From NCBI RefSeq assembly GCF_016902615.1, contig NZ_JACJMB010000004.1, forward strand, positions 59,968 to 123,967: a stretch of DNA of 64,000 bases. Reading direction: 5' to 3'. The notes beneath the pieces are model-generated. The model saw only the letters and a list, made by a program, of their open reading frames with translations, was not told where the DNA came from and ran no database searches. Below, piece by piece: positions 17,401 through 26,412 of this stretch (the stretch's first letter is position 1; every line of letters starts with the position of its first letter). The position numbers and the translations under genes were made by a program. Origin of the DNA: Collinsella tanakaei. Its GTDB lineage: Bacteria > Actinomycetota > Coriobacteriia > Coriobacteriales > Coriobacteriaceae.

Positions 17401-18063
17401 TTATCGCTCGTCCTTGTCGACGAGGGCCACCTTGGTGTCCCCGATGAAGTCGTGCAGGCAGCGATGGTCCTTGCGGACGAGGATCATGATGCAGCTGACG
17501 AGCGTGAGCGCGAAGCCCGCGTACATGAGCGGGTGGACGAAGTTGATGCCGGTCGCGATGGTGAGCATCTGGTGCCAGATGGCGCTCGCGTTGGCGATGA
17601 CGCCCTCGATGATCGTCACGCCCACGATCTGGCGGAGCGCCAGATGGGCGAGGTCGACGGGGGCGCCGTCGAAGCGCACGATCTTGATGCCGCACAGGCG
17701 CTTGCCGGGAGTCTGGCCCGGCCAGACGAACAACGGGATCGCGATGTAGTACGCACAGGCGAACAGCAGCGCGAGCGCGCCGGCGACGATACCGAACGGG
17801 GAGGGGAAGTCGGTGAGGTACTGGTTGGTCATGTCCCCGGTCGTCTGGTAGGCGATGATGGAGATGGGGATGGCCGTGCACAGGGCGCCGACGTACCAGT
17901 CGATGAGGTAGGCGAAAAAGCGGCGCGTCACCGGGGCGGGGGCGCCCGCGCGGTCCGTGAGCTTCGTGACCGTCCTGGTCGCGCGCGAGACCTCCGCTTC
18001 GGGTGCGGGTGCTGCCTGCTCGGCTGCGTGATGGCGCTTCTTCTTGTGCTTCTTGGAGCTCAT
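17401..18063 (-). CDS. RDD family membrane protein
   Basis: 220 residues. A lysine/histidine-rich cytosolic N-terminus (1-45) precedes an RDD domain with RRFFAYLIDWYVG near 47-59 and the second family motif PGQTPGKRLCGIKIV near 115-129. Three or four transmembrane helices follow. RDD proteins are small membrane proteins, some acting in ion or solute transport; the role here is unknown. The ATG at 18063 is followed by a strongly basic tail, and a plausible GGATGTG precedes it. It lies between the M20 dipeptidase and the GrdB-like gene with gaps of 72 and 82 bp, so it may be cotranscribed. Confidence 0.83.
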   Translation of the reverse strand: MSSKKHKKKRHHAAEQAAPAPEAEVSRATRTVTKLTDRAGAPAPVTRRFFAYLIDWYVGALCTAIPISIIAYQTTGDMTNQYLTDFPSPFGIVAGALALLFACAYYIAIPLFVWPGQTPGKRLCGIKIVRFDGAPVDLAHLALRQIVGVTIIEGVIANASAIWHQMLTIATGINFVHPLMYAGFALTLVSCIMILVRKDHRCLHDFIGDTKVALVDKDER

Positions 18064-18135
18064 ATCACATCCGTTCGGATCGGGGGTCTGTCGCCGCCTG
18101 CGGGAGGTGCGCGCCTCCCGCAGACGTTGTTGTGC

Positions 18136-19350
18136 CTAGCGCGAGAGTAGGTAGAGGCTCAGCGCGTAAATCTTGGCGTTGGTGATGATGTCGGCCACGT
18201 CCATCCACTCGTTGGGCTGGTGCCCGATACCCTTCTGGCCGGGGAAGGAGGGGCCGAAGGGGACGATGTTGGGCATGAGCTTGGCGTAGGTGCCGCCGGT
18301 GGTGGTGACGGGCGACCCGTCGGCGCCGGTGACGTGCTCATAGGTGTAGACGAGCGTGCGCACGAGGCGGCAGTCCTTCTCGAAGCGCACGGGGTTGAAG
18401 TTGCCCGTGACCTCGAAGGAGAGCTGCTGCTCGTCGGCGACCTTGCCCAGGCGCTCCTCCAGCTCCTGGGCGGTCGTGGCTGCCGGGTAGCTGATGGCGA
18501 ACTCGACGGCGGGCGCGCCCTCGTGCATCACGAGCTTGTAGTTGCGCACCTCGGTGATACCGAACTCGGGATCGGTGCAGTCGACGCCGAAGCGCTCACC
18601 GTTCGGCTTGGCGTTCAGCACGTACTCGTTCATGAACGCGAAGAAGCGCGCGAGCAGGGCCTCGCGGTCCTCGCCCTCGCGCGCCTGCGCGGTCATGCGC
18701 ACGCCCATGCGGCCGCGCTCGGCGTACACGACGGGGTACTTGCAGTCGGGCGTGAAGCCCATGACGGGGGCGGGCTCGTGCTCGAGGTAGTAGCGCAGAT
18801 CGCCGAAGCCGGTCTCCTCGTTGCAGCCGAAGATGATGCGGACGTCGCGGCGCGGGGTGAGGCCCAGGTGCTTCAAGGCCCACAGCGCGTAGAGGCATGC
18901 GTAGATGGGGCCCTTGTTGTCGAGGACGCCGCGGCCCGTGATGCGGCCGTCCTCCAGGTGCGCGCTGTAAGGCGGGACCTTCCAGCCCGTCGTGCCCTCG
19001 GGCACGACGTCCAGGTGGCCGAGGGCGCACACGTAGCCGGGGAGGACCGGCTCGCCGTTCGGGCCGGGCTCGGCCTTCCAGGTGGCGTAGCCCATGTAGC
19101 CGTCGACGTTGCAGGTCTCGAAGCCGAGCTCACGGCAGAGCGCGAGCGTCTGGTCGAGCGCGGCGCGCACGTCCGTGCCGAAAGGCGCGCCCTCGGTGGG
19201 CTCGCCCTGGACGCTCTTCTGGCGCACGATGGCGCGGATGGCGTCGATCATCTCGTCCGAGATGGTGTCGACCTCAGCGAGGATGCGCTGCTCGAGTTCG
19301 GCGTCGATAGCGATATGTTCCTCGTTCTCAAGGCAGTCGGTGCTGCTCAT
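18136..19350 (-). CDS. M20-family (Sapep/PepV-like) dipeptidase
   Basis: A 404-residue cytosolic metallopeptidase. It hydrolyses dipeptides, and in this subfamily possibly dipeptides with unusual N-terminal groups. GHLDVVPEG near residue 112 gives a metal His and the catalytic Asp. GRGVLDNKGP near 140 gives the bridging Asp, and NEETGFGD near 178 gives the catalytic Glu pair. A late GHQPNEW near 380 provides the last His ligand. The length is shorter than the roughly 470 residues of PepV. AAAGGAG precedes the ATG at 19350. It lies 84 bp after the asparaginase-family gene, so release of amino acids from glycopeptide-like substrates is a reasonable inference. Confidence 0.88.
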   Translation of the reverse strand: MSSTDCLENEEHIAIDAELEQRILAEVDTISDEMIDAIRAIVRQKSVQGEPTEGAPFGTDVRAALDQTLALCRELGFETCNVDGYMGYATWKAEPGPNGEPVLPGYVCALGHLDVVPEGTTGWKVPPYSAHLEDGRITGRGVLDNKGPIYACLYALWALKHLGLTPRRDVRIIFGCNEETGFGDLRYYLEHEPAPVMGFTPDCKYPVVYAERGRMGVRMTAQAREGEDREALLARFFAFMNEYVLNAKPNGERFGVDCTDPEFGITEVRNYKLVMHEGAPAVEFAISYPAATTAQELEERLGKVADEQQLSFEVTGNFNPVRFEKDCRLVRTLVYTYEHVTGADGSPVTTTGGTYAKLMPNIVPFGPSFPGQKGIGHQPNEWMDVADIITNAKIYALSLYLLSR

Positions 19351-19434
19351 GATAACTCCTTTACGGATGGAAACGATATGGCGGCGGAGGTGCTGTCGGA
19401 TTCCGCCTGGTCGGCGGCGGCGCCGGGGGAGGTG

Positions 19435-20487
19435 CTAGGTCAAAGGAGCCATGCGGGAGCGCATGTACTCGTCTTGCCACTCCTGGCTCGCGACCTCGTG
19501 CGTGCAGGTTCCGTCGGGCTGCGGGTGCGCCAGGTACACGCAGGCAGGCTCGGTCTCGGTCTCGACGACGAACGAGAAGCCCTCGATGTTGCTGGCCGCG
19601 CCCCAGCGGCCCTGGGCGTCCATGGCCACGAAGCTGATGTCGCCCGCATGTCCGCGCTTGCGGTTGAGCGTCGCGGTGAAGGCGGCGATCGCCTTCTCGC
19701 AGGCCTGCTGCGGGTGCATGCCCTCGCCCATGAGGCGGACGATCTCGTAGCCCACGCAGCCCTTCATGACGTCCTCGCCCAGACCCGTGGAGGCCGATCC
19801 GCCCGCGTCGGAGTCGGCGTAGAAGCCGGCGCCGGGGATGGAGGAGTCGCCCACGCGGCCGGCGTGCTTCATGAACAGGCCGCTGGTGGACGTGGCCGCC
19901 GTGATGGTGCCCGTCGCGTCCAGGCACACCATGCCCACGGTGTCGTGGCCGCAGGGATCGGTGCCCTCCTGGTCGATGCCGGGGCGGCATTCCTTCTCGG
20001 GCATGGCGCCACGGGCGGTCTCCTGCTCGGCCTCGGGTTCGCCCAGCACGCGCGCGGCGTTGGGAAGGCGGCCGCCCTCCTCGGCCACGCGGCGGGCGTA
20101 ATGGATCTTGGCGCGGTCGGTGAGCATGTTCTTGCGCTCGAAGCCCATCTCGTCGGCGAACTTCTCGGCGCCGGCGCCCACGAGCAGGTTGTTGGCGTCG
20201 CCGTGGGCGAGCGCGCGGGCGACGCTCACGGGGTTGGCGATGTTTTTCGCCGCGCCCACGGCGCCGAACTCGAGCGTGTCGCCGTTCATGAACGAAGCGT
20301 CGAGCTCGACCTGCATGTCCTCGTTGGGAAGGCCGCCGTAGCCCACCGACTTGTAGTACGGGAAGTCCTCGACCTCGCGTACGGCCATCTCGATGGCGTC
20401 GGCGGCGTTGCCGCCCGCGGCGAGGGCGGCCGCGGCCTTCTCTACGCCCTCTCGTGCCATCCTCCAAGTTGCGATGATGCCCCACAT
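19435..20487 (-). CDS. N4-(beta-N-acetylglucosaminyl)-L-asparaginase / isoaspartyl peptidase family
   Basis: 350 residues of the Ntn-hydrolase asparaginase type 2 family. The proenzyme self-cleaves before Thr183 in GHDTVGMV, and the preceding linker (about 150-180) is long and acidic as expected. GGNAADAIEMAV near 25 and the C-terminal GDISFVAMDAQGRWGAAS fit the glycosylasparaginase branch, which releases GlcNAc from Asn-linked glycans. GRVGDSSIPGAGFYAD near 215 is the substrate loop shared by the family. The ATG at 20487 follows AAGGAG. There is no signal peptide, so the substrate is intracellular. A terminator separates it from the PTS genes upstream. Isoaspartyl dipeptidase activity is the alternative. 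Confidence 0.85.
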   Translation of the reverse strand: MWGIIATWRMAREGVEKAAAALAAGGNAADAIEMAVREVEDFPYYKSVGYGGLPNEDMQVELDASFMNGDTLEFGAVGAAKNIANPVSVARALAHGDANNLLVGAGAEKFADEMGFERKNMLTDRAKIHYARRVAEEGGRLPNAARVLGEPEAEQETARGAMPEKECRPGIDQEGTDPCGHDTVGMVCLDATGTITAATSTSGLFMKHAGRVGDSSIPGAGFYADSDAGGSASTGLGEDVMKGCVGYEIVRLMGEGMHPQQACEKAIAAFTATLNRKRGHAGDISFVAMDAQGRWGAASNIEGFSFVVETETEPACVYLAHPQPDGTCTHEVASQEWQDEYMRSRMAPLT

Positions 20488-20548
20488 GACTACTCCTTGC
20501 CTCTGTAGGGGTTGCGCTTGCGGATGCGGACCGATGCGGCCCGCATCG

Positions 20549-20594
20549 AAAACCGCCCGCGTATCCGTCGGCATTGCCGAGGAAACGCGGGCGG
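20549..20594 (-). terminator. Terminator after the PTS EIIC gene
   Basis: Minus-strand stem CCGCCCGCGT with ACGCGGGCGG (20585-20594 with 20553-20562), followed by TTTT. It ends the PTS transcript 60 bp before the asparaginase start, so that gene depends on read-through or its own weak promoter. Confidence 0.75.
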
Positions 20595-20658
20595 CAATGC
20601 TCAGAAGAGCAGATGCGCGCGGTCGCCGGGGCCGGGGACCCCGGCGCGCCCGTGCATC

Positions 20659-22029
20659 TTACAGGTCGTCGAAGGACAGGTCGTCGAGGTCGATGTCATC
20701 CTCGTCGGGCTCGTTGGCGGCCTGCTCGGCAGCCAGCTGCTCGTCACGCAGGTACTGGTTGTCGATGGTCTTGATGAAGGGCAGGTAGATGAAGACGCCC
20801 ATGATCAGCAGCAGGATCTGAAGGACGCCGCCCACCCAGTTGGTGGCCAGCAGGCCGGAGATGCCGAGCGGCATCGTCCACGGGATCTGGACGCCGGAGC
20901 AGATGGGCACGATGCCCCAGTCCATGGCGAAGTAGGAGATGATGATGTTGAGCGTCGGCACCAGCACGAACGGGATGATGATGACCGGGTTCATGACGAT
21001 GGGCAGACCGAACACGATGGGCTCGTTGATGTTGAACACGCCGGGGATGAAGGCCAGGCGGGAGAGCTGCTTGATACGCGCGGACTTGCAGAACAAGATC
21101 ATGGCGATTAGCAGGGAGAGGGTGGAGCCGCAGCCGCCGAAGGTGGCGAAGAGGTCCTGGAACTGCTGGCAGATGATGTGGCCCTCGCCGATGCCGGTCT
21201 TGAAGAACTCGAGGTTCTCAGCGGCGAGCGTCTGCAGGATGGGGTTGAACACCGCGCCGACAACGGAGCCGCCGTTGATGCCGAAGAACCAGAAGGCGTG
21301 CAGGAACAGGTAGGCCACGATCATGGCGCCGAGCGTGTCGCCCAGGCCCAGCAGCGGGGTCTGCAGGAACGTGAAGACGATATCGAACACGTTGGTGCCG
21401 AACAGGCCGAAGACCACGTTGATGACGAAGAAGATCGTCATGGTGACGGTAATCGGGATCAGCGAGGAGAACGACTCGGTGACCGTGGGCGGCACGCCGG
21501 CGGGCATCTTGATGACCCAGCCGCGGTTCTTGACCCAGGTGTAGATGGCGGTCGCACCGAAGGCGCTGAAGATGCCGACGAAGATGCCCTTGGCGCCGAC
21601 CCAGCCCAGCGGGATGCCGGAGAGCGCGACGTCGACGGCCTCGCCGCCGACGTCGACCGAACCGGTCACGGTGTAGGGCATGATGAGGAACCAGGCCATG
21701 AGCGCGGCGGCGGCGCAGAACAGGGAGTCGCTCTCGATCTGGCGCGCATAGCTGTAGGCGATGCCGAAGGTGGCGAAGATGGCCATGATGCTGAACGTCG
21801 CGTCGGACGGCTTGGACAGGTAAGTCGCCAGCGTGCCGTCGGCGATGGGGATGCTCGCCACCCAGTCGGAGAAGCCGGGGATGGGCAGGTTGGCGATAAC
21901 CAGGAAGATGGAGCCTGCGATCAGCAGCGGCGTGGAGATGAGGAAGCCGTCGCGGATGGAGACGAGGTACTTGTTGTTGCCGATGGCCTCGGCGAGAGGC
22001 ATCAGTACCTTCTCGAGCTTATCAAACAC
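20659..22029 (-). CDS. PTS lactose/cellobiose-family EIIC component
   Basis: A 456-residue membrane permease of the CelB/LacE type. It has about ten hydrophobic helices, with IRDGFLISTPLLIAGS near residue 25 and the substrate-region motifs GINGGSVVGAVFNP near 275 and FNINEPIVFGLPIVMNP near 345. The C-terminal tail is very acidic. It imports a beta-linked disaccharide or aryl-glycoside that EIIB phosphorylates. The gene follows EIIB by 42 bp in the operon EIIA-EIIB-EIIC. The substrate is not readable from sequence; the neighbouring MupG-like and asparaginase-family genes point toward amino-sugar disaccharides rather than plain cellobiose. Confidence 0.93.
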   Translation of the reverse strand: MFDKLEKVLMPLAEAIGNNKYLVSIRDGFLISTPLLIAGSIFLVIANLPIPGFSDWVASIPIADGTLATYLSKPSDATFSIMAIFATFGIAYSYARQIESDSLFCAAAALMAWFLIMPYTVTGSVDVGGEAVDVALSGIPLGWVGAKGIFVGIFSAFGATAIYTWVKNRGWVIKMPAGVPPTVTESFSSLIPITVTMTIFFVINVVFGLFGTNVFDIVFTFLQTPLLGLGDTLGAMIVAYLFLHAFWFFGINGGSVVGAVFNPILQTLAAENLEFFKTGIGEGHIICQQFQDLFATFGGCGSTLSLLIAMILFCKSARIKQLSRLAFIPGVFNINEPIVFGLPIVMNPVIIIPFVLVPTLNIIISYFAMDWGIVPICSGVQIPWTMPLGISGLLATNWVGGVLQILLLIMGVFIYLPFIKTIDNQYLRDEQLAAEQAANEPDEDDIDLDDLSFDDL

Positions 22030-22071
22030 AGTGTGCCTCCTTGCGTGCTCGAAAACACGGGGGTATCGGTC

Positions 22072-22407
22072 TTACTTCTTGTACGTCTTGATGAGCTTGA
22101 CGGCGTACTTGAGGGACGCCTCGCCGTCCATGAGGCCGTACGCCTGCTGGTCGAGGATGCCGACCGGGATGTCGAACGTGCCCTCGATGCGCTTCTTGGT
22201 CTCCTCGTACTGGTGGTGAACCTGCGGGCCGAGCAGGACGCATGCCGGATGCTCGGTCTCGGCGATTTCGTCGACCTTGCCGATGGGGAAGGCGCGAACC
22301 TCTACCGGCAGGTTGTGGGCGTCGCCCACCTGCTGCATATTCTGGGCGAGCATGCTGGTGGACATGCCTGCACTGCAGAACAGGTAGATCTTCTTCTTGT
22401 CTGCCAT
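22072..22407 (-). CDS. PTS lactose/cellobiose-family EIIB component
   Basis: A 111-residue cytosolic phosphocarrier. The phospho-acceptor Cys11 lies in the P-loop-like LFCSAGMSTSML that opens the protein, as in CelA. LGPQVHHQYEETK near 60 is also characteristic of the family. It takes phosphate from EIIA and passes it to the sugar bound by EIIC. GAAAGGAAGGGACA precedes the ATG at 22407. The 95-bp gap to EIIA holds a perfect palindrome. Confidence 0.95.
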   Translation of the reverse strand: MADKKKIYLFCSAGMSTSMLAQNMQQVGDAHNLPVEVRAFPIGKVDEIAETEHPACVLLGPQVHHQYEETKKRIEGTFDIPVGILDQQAYGLMDGEASLKYAVKLIKTYKK

Positions 22408-22456
22408 TGTCCCTTCCTTTCAGTCTTACGGCCCTATCGGCCGTGCGGACATACAC

Positions 22457-22478
22457 CATGCGGACGCGCGTCCGCATG
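22457..22478. repeat. 22-bp perfect palindrome between EIIA and EIIB genes
   Basis: CATGCGGACGCGCGTCCGCA plus TG reads the same on both strands. It has no T-tract and lies inside an operon, so it may be an mRNA-processing or stability hairpin that sets the EIIA to EIIB ratio. Confidence 0.6.
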
Positions 22479-22502
22479 GGGAGCAGCACATGAGGTGCTT
22501 GC

Positions 22503-22814
22503 CTACTGCGCCAGACGGCGGTAGACGTCGATGAGCTCGGTGGCGACGATCTTGAACGTCTCGGCCGCCATGAGCTGATCTTCAGCGTGGGTGATCATGA
22601 GGGTCATATTCACGGGGTCGCCGCCGGCCTCGCGCTGGATGAGCGAGGTGTGGGCATCGTGGCCGGCAAGGAAGCTCTCCTCGCCCTTCTTCATGAGTTC
22701 GTCGGCGCGGTCGAAGTCGCCCTTCTTGGCGGCGTCGACGGCCTCGACGTAAGAGCTCCGGGCACCGCCGACTGCAGCGATGATCTGGAAGCTAATGCGA
22801 ACCAGCTCGTCCAT
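22503..22814 (-). CDS. PTS lactose/cellobiose-family EIIA component
   Basis: A 103-residue all-helical cytosolic protein, the normal length. His76 in MITHAEDQLM is the predicted phosphorylation site, matching the His of LacF/CelC. LAGHDAHTSLIQREA near 50-64 is the preceding family helix. The ATG at 22814 directly follows the stop of the regulator gene (TAA at 22815-22817), with GAAGGAG for ribosome binding inside the regulator's 3' end. Translation of regulator and EIIA is therefore probably coupled. Confidence 0.94.
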   Translation of the reverse strand: MDELVRISFQIIAAVGGARSSYVEAVDAAKKGDFDRADELMKKGEESFLAGHDAHTSLIQREAGGDPVNMTLMITHAEDQLMAAETFKIVATELIDVYRRLAQ

Positions 22815-24734
22815 TTATTCTCCTTCCAATTCGCTCAGAAGCACATCGAAGCGCATGTCGCTCGTGAGCTTCTGAATGGCTGACTGCTGGGTGAGCAGGC
22901 CCCCGATGGCGCGGTAGAACGCCTCGAGGTCCGCCCCTGCGTCGCGGGCGACGCAGACCATGAACACCGCCTGGACGGGCGTGCCGTTCCAGTCGACGGG
23001 GTCATCGAGAAGAGCCACCGCCACGAAGGTCCGCGTGCTCACGGCCTCGTAGGGGTGGGGGAGCGCGACCATGTTGCCGAACGAGGTCGCGGCGGCGCGC
23101 TCGCGCTGCCAGACGAGCTCCTCGAAGTTGTCGGGGAGGGTGTCGTATGCGGCGCAGGCGGCGCACAGGTAGGAGATGATCTCCTCACGGGTGCGCAGCG
23201 CGAGGTGCGGGAAGAACAGATCGGGCGAGAAGTAGGTCTTCACGCTCGCGGTGCTGTCCTGATCCAGGGCGCGCTTCACGTCGCGGCGGCTCGTGTCGTC
23301 CAGAAACAGGCTGATGTGGACGACCGGGATACTGACGCGGCGCGTGAGCGGCACGGTGGTGAAGATGTAGTCGATGCCGGTGAGGTCGCGTGCCTCGAAA
23401 TCGGAGGCATCGCAGGTCTCGACATGCTCGAAGTCGGCGCTGAAGTCGCTTTGCAGGCGATAGGCCAAAAGGCGCGCGCTGCCGGCGCCCGAGGCGCAGA
23501 CCACGAGCACGCGCTTCTTGGCGTGCGCGGTCTTGGTGCGCTCGAGGGCGAGCGCGAAGAACAGGGCGACGTAGCCGATCTCGTCATCGGAGACCGTGGT
23601 GTCCAGGCGGTCCGCAAGCAGGCTCAAGGCGTCGGCCGCCATGGAGAACGGTAGCGGGTAGCGGGCCTTGATGTCGGGCAGCAGGGGGTTCTCGAGCGCC
23701 ATGTTGTAGCGCAGGCGCACGATGAGCGGCATCGTGTGGCGCGCGAGGTTCATGCGCAGCTCGGCGTCGTTCCTGAAGTCGAAGCGGAAGGCGCGCCAGA
23801 CGGTCTCGAGCATCTCGGCGGCGAGGTTCCACGCTTCGTCGGTGATCTCGAGGTTGGCCTCCTCCCCGCTCTGGATGCTCGTAGGGCTGCCGCCCTCGAC
23901 GAGGTGCTTGCTCGCCAGGTGGATCGCGATGTAGGCGATTTCCTCCTCGGGCAGGTCGATATCGAAGCGGCGCTCGATCTCGCCGGCGACGGTGCCGGCG
24001 ACGGCGTACTCCCGCGTGCCGCGGACATGCTCGAGGTGCGCGGCCTCCATGGGCACGTAGCACTCCTTGCGGATGCGCGCGATGGCTATGGCGATATGCA
24101 CCACGAGGTTCTGGTGCGACACGGGGTTGATCTTGTACTGCTCGGCCTCGAGCGCATCGCTCACGCAGGCGCCCACGGTGTCGAGCATGTCGGGGGAGAT
24201 GGCCCCGGACAGCTCGTCGTCGGCCAGGCGCGTGTCGACGGCGATGCTCGCCAGGCAGATGCGGCGGTTCATCTCGTCGCCCGCCACGCGGATGCCGTAG
24301 CGCGGGCGCTTCTCGATGGTGAGGTGGAAGCGCTCGAGCACCTGCTCGATATGGCGCAGGTCGCTCGAGATCGTGGAGCGCGAGACGAACAGCAGGCTTG
24401 CGAGGTCCTCGAGGGTGATCCAGTCGGAACGCGACAGGAGGTCCTGCAGCAGGTAGTCGGCGCGCTCCTGCGGGGTGGAGGGCAGGCGGTCGAACGGGTC
24501 GCGCAGGGCGGTCCCCTCGAGCCACGACTTGAACGCGCGCTCGTCGGACACCTTCACGACGTAGCCGCCCGCAGCGCGGCTGTAGGCGATGAGGGCGGAG
24601 CCCCCCATGGCATCGTTGGCGTGCCGGATGCGGTCGCGCATCGCACGCTCCTTGGTGCCCAGGTAGGCAGAAAGATCAGTCGGGGCGATTCCCTCGTGCT
24701 TGAGGATATGTCGCACCAATCGGGTATCCTGCAT
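22815..24734 (-). CDS. LicR/MtlR-type PTS-regulated transcriptional activator
   Basis: 639 residues. Two N-terminal winged helices (about 5-60 and 88-145, the second with LFVSRSTISSDLRHIE) are followed by two PRD domains (about 170-280 and 285-385) holding conserved histidines such as HTMPLIVRL. An EIIB-like domain comes next (VLVVCASGAGSARLL, Cys near 409), then a fructose-type EIIA domain with the phospho-His in VALPHP near 560. It activates transcription of the adjacent PTS genes depending on its phosphorylation state; it is a DNA-binding activator, not an RNA antiterminator. Being first in its own operon, it probably controls itself. Confidence 0.9.
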   Translation of the reverse strand: MQDTRLVRHILKHEGIAPTDLSAYLGTKERAMRDRIRHANDAMGGSALIAYSRAAGGYVVKVSDERAFKSWLEGTALRDPFDRLPSTPQERADYLLQDLLSRSDWITLEDLASLLFVSRSTISSDLRHIEQVLERFHLTIEKRPRYGIRVAGDEMNRRICLASIAVDTRLADDELSGAISPDMLDTVGACVSDALEAEQYKINPVSHQNLVVHIAIAIARIRKECYVPMEAAHLEHVRGTREYAVAGTVAGEIERRFDIDLPEEEIAYIAIHLASKHLVEGGSPTSIQSGEEANLEITDEAWNLAAEMLETVWRAFRFDFRNDAELRMNLARHTMPLIVRLRYNMALENPLLPDIKARYPLPFSMAADALSLLADRLDTTVSDDEIGYVALFFALALERTKTAHAKKRVLVVCASGAGSARLLAYRLQSDFSADFEHVETCDASDFEARDLTGIDYIFTTVPLTRRVSIPVVHISLFLDDTSRRDVKRALDQDSTASVKTYFSPDLFFPHLALRTREEIISYLCAACAAYDTLPDNFEELVWQRERAAATSFGNMVALPHPYEAVSTRTFVAVALLDDPVDWNGTPVQAVFMVCVARDAGADLEAFYRAIGGLLTQQSAIQKLTSDMRFDVLLSELEGE

Positions 24735-25176
24735 GCCTTCACCATCCCTTCACATATCAGCCTATATGCAACGACGAGAGGTCTCAAAACGCTTTTATGC
24801 CGGTTTGCGCGGCAGCGGCTCTGGACGAGTTTTCGAGGTTGCGATCGCATGGGCTATGGCCTGCGGCGATGTTGCGTGATACGGTGATGTGCGGGCGCAT
24901 CGGCGCCGGGAAGGGCGGGTTTTCCGGCTCTGTCAGAGAAACTGCCGCCATGCCCAACGGTTCGTTTTCTGGGCTGGACGGCTCGTCACGATGCACGATC
25001 ATTCCTCCGCGGGGCTTACGCGACCTTTACATGCCGGCAGATTATAACGGACAAAATCGACAACTGTCGCGTCATGTGGAAGGTCGCCGCGCCCTAACGG
25101 CGGCGGCGCCGCCTCCTTGAGGGAGACGGCGCCGCCGTGGGAAGGGAGGTGGCGATGGATGCCCTGTGCTCGGCCG
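24735..25176. promoter_or_regulatory. 442-bp gene-free region upstream of the PTS operon
   Basis: A minus-strand TATAAT lies at 25041-25046, about 300 bp before the regulator ATG, giving a long leader; no good -35 accompanies it. A GC-rich hairpin at about 25098-25137 follows the MupG-like gene stop but has no T-tract. Short open frames here have no ribosome binding site or family match. I see no known riboswitch. Confidence 0.4.
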
Positions 25177-26265
25177 CTATGCGCGCACGAACGCGAAGGG
25201 GTGCTCGCTTCCGATGTAATCGAGCAGGAAGAGCTCCTCGGCGGGGATGCGGCCCACGAGGTTGCGCGTGCCGTCGTTGGGCATGTCGCGCAGGGCAACA
25301 TGCAGCTCGCCGCGGTAGTGCGCCAGGTTGTCGTTCACCACGAGGACATCGCCGCGATGGAAGGTCTCGGGCGCGGTGCGCGCGGGGATGCTCGTCTCGC
25401 GGAAGTCCATGCGCGGCCAGCTGGAGCGCAGCATGTAGGCGGAAGAATCGGGGCGCTCGGTGTGGTCGTAGCCGTACACGACGCGCAGTTCCTCTTCGAT
25501 CGCGCCCTCGTCGAGCACGAGGCGCATGGTGGTGCGGGTCATGTCGACGGCAGCCATGGCGGCGAGCTCCTCGGCGGAGGCGAAGGCGTTGCCGATGATG
25601 ATGTCGTCGATGAGGCCGGTGGCGATCATATGGCGCACCTGCAGGTCGATGGGACGATGGCGGTCGTCCTCGCAGGTGGGCAGGCCGGCGAACACGGGCC
25701 AGGGGCCAAAGGTGTTCTCCTGCTGGCTCGACACGAACGCCGCGGTCTGGAACCCCAGGCTCTTGTACTTGTGGGTGAGCTCCCAGAAGCGCTCCTCGGA
25801 CATGCCGGTGTAGGGCTCGGGATAGAAGTTCGCGCAGGTGACCATGTTGCGCTTGTCCGCGCCGCGCTCGGCGAGCAGGTCGATGGGCAGGTTCGCGCTG
25901 CCGTTGAACTCGATCTGGATGCCGTCGCTGTTGCGGGTGAGCGCCATGTCGCCCATGTCGCCGAAGTGGCCGTCGAGGCGGATGATGTCGACGCCGAGCT
26001 CCTTGAAGGGGGTGAGGTCGGAGGGGGTGGCGCCCAGGCGCTCGAAGACCTTCTCGTTCGTGTCGACGGCGACGATAAAGCCGAGCTCATGCGCCTTGGC
26101 CATGAAGCCGCCGAACTCGGCGATGGTGCCCTCAGCGTCCTTCTCCACCGAGAGCAGGCAGGTGAAGATGCGGCTGAAGCCGTTCATCGCCGCGAGCTCC
26201 ATGTAGGCGTAGTCCTTGTCGGGGGTAGAGTGCTCGGGGTAGAGCGAGATGCCGAGACGATGCAT
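25177..26265 (-). CDS. MupG/DUF871 family protein (6-phospho-N-acetylmuramidase type)
   Basis: 362 residues, cytosolic. The N-terminal TIM barrel opens with LGISLYPEHSTPDKDYAYM and holds GVDIIRLDGHFGD near 90 and NFYPEPYTGM near 146, all typical of DUF871. A smaller C-terminal beta-rich domain (about 250-362) ends with YIGSEHPFAF. The characterised member MupG of Staphylococcus hydrolyses MurNAc-6-phosphate-GlcNAc that enters through a PTS. Here it sits upstream of a PTS operon, suggesting the same logic: import a GlcNAc-containing disaccharide as its phosphate and cut it. No MurQ etherase is in view, so the sugar may differ. GAAAGGATC precedes the ATG at 26265. Confidence 0.82.
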   Translation of the reverse strand: MHRLGISLYPEHSTPDKDYAYMELAAMNGFSRIFTCLLSVEKDAEGTIAEFGGFMAKAHELGFIVAVDTNEKVFERLGATPSDLTPFKELGVDIIRLDGHFGDMGDMALTRNSDGIQIEFNGSANLPIDLLAERGADKRNMVTCANFYPEPYTGMSEERFWELTHKYKSLGFQTAAFVSSQQENTFGPWPVFAGLPTCEDDRHRPIDLQVRHMIATGLIDDIIIGNAFASAEELAAMAAVDMTRTTMRLVLDEGAIEEELRVVYGYDHTERPDSSAYMLRSSWPRMDFRETSIPARTAPETFHRGDVLVVNDNLAHYRGELHVALRDMPNDGTRNLVGRIPAEELFLLDYIGSEHPFAFVRA

Positions 26266-26412
26266 AGGGGATCCTTTCTCTTTTATGGCTCCGGCGGCTG
26301 CCTGCAGCCGGATGCGGCCGGTTTGCGCGCGCCCGCGCCATCGCGAGGAGCTATTTCGGGAGGTGCGACGGCGCGGGCGCGATGGGGGTGCGGGCGCGTG
26401 CCCGCGTCGGTG

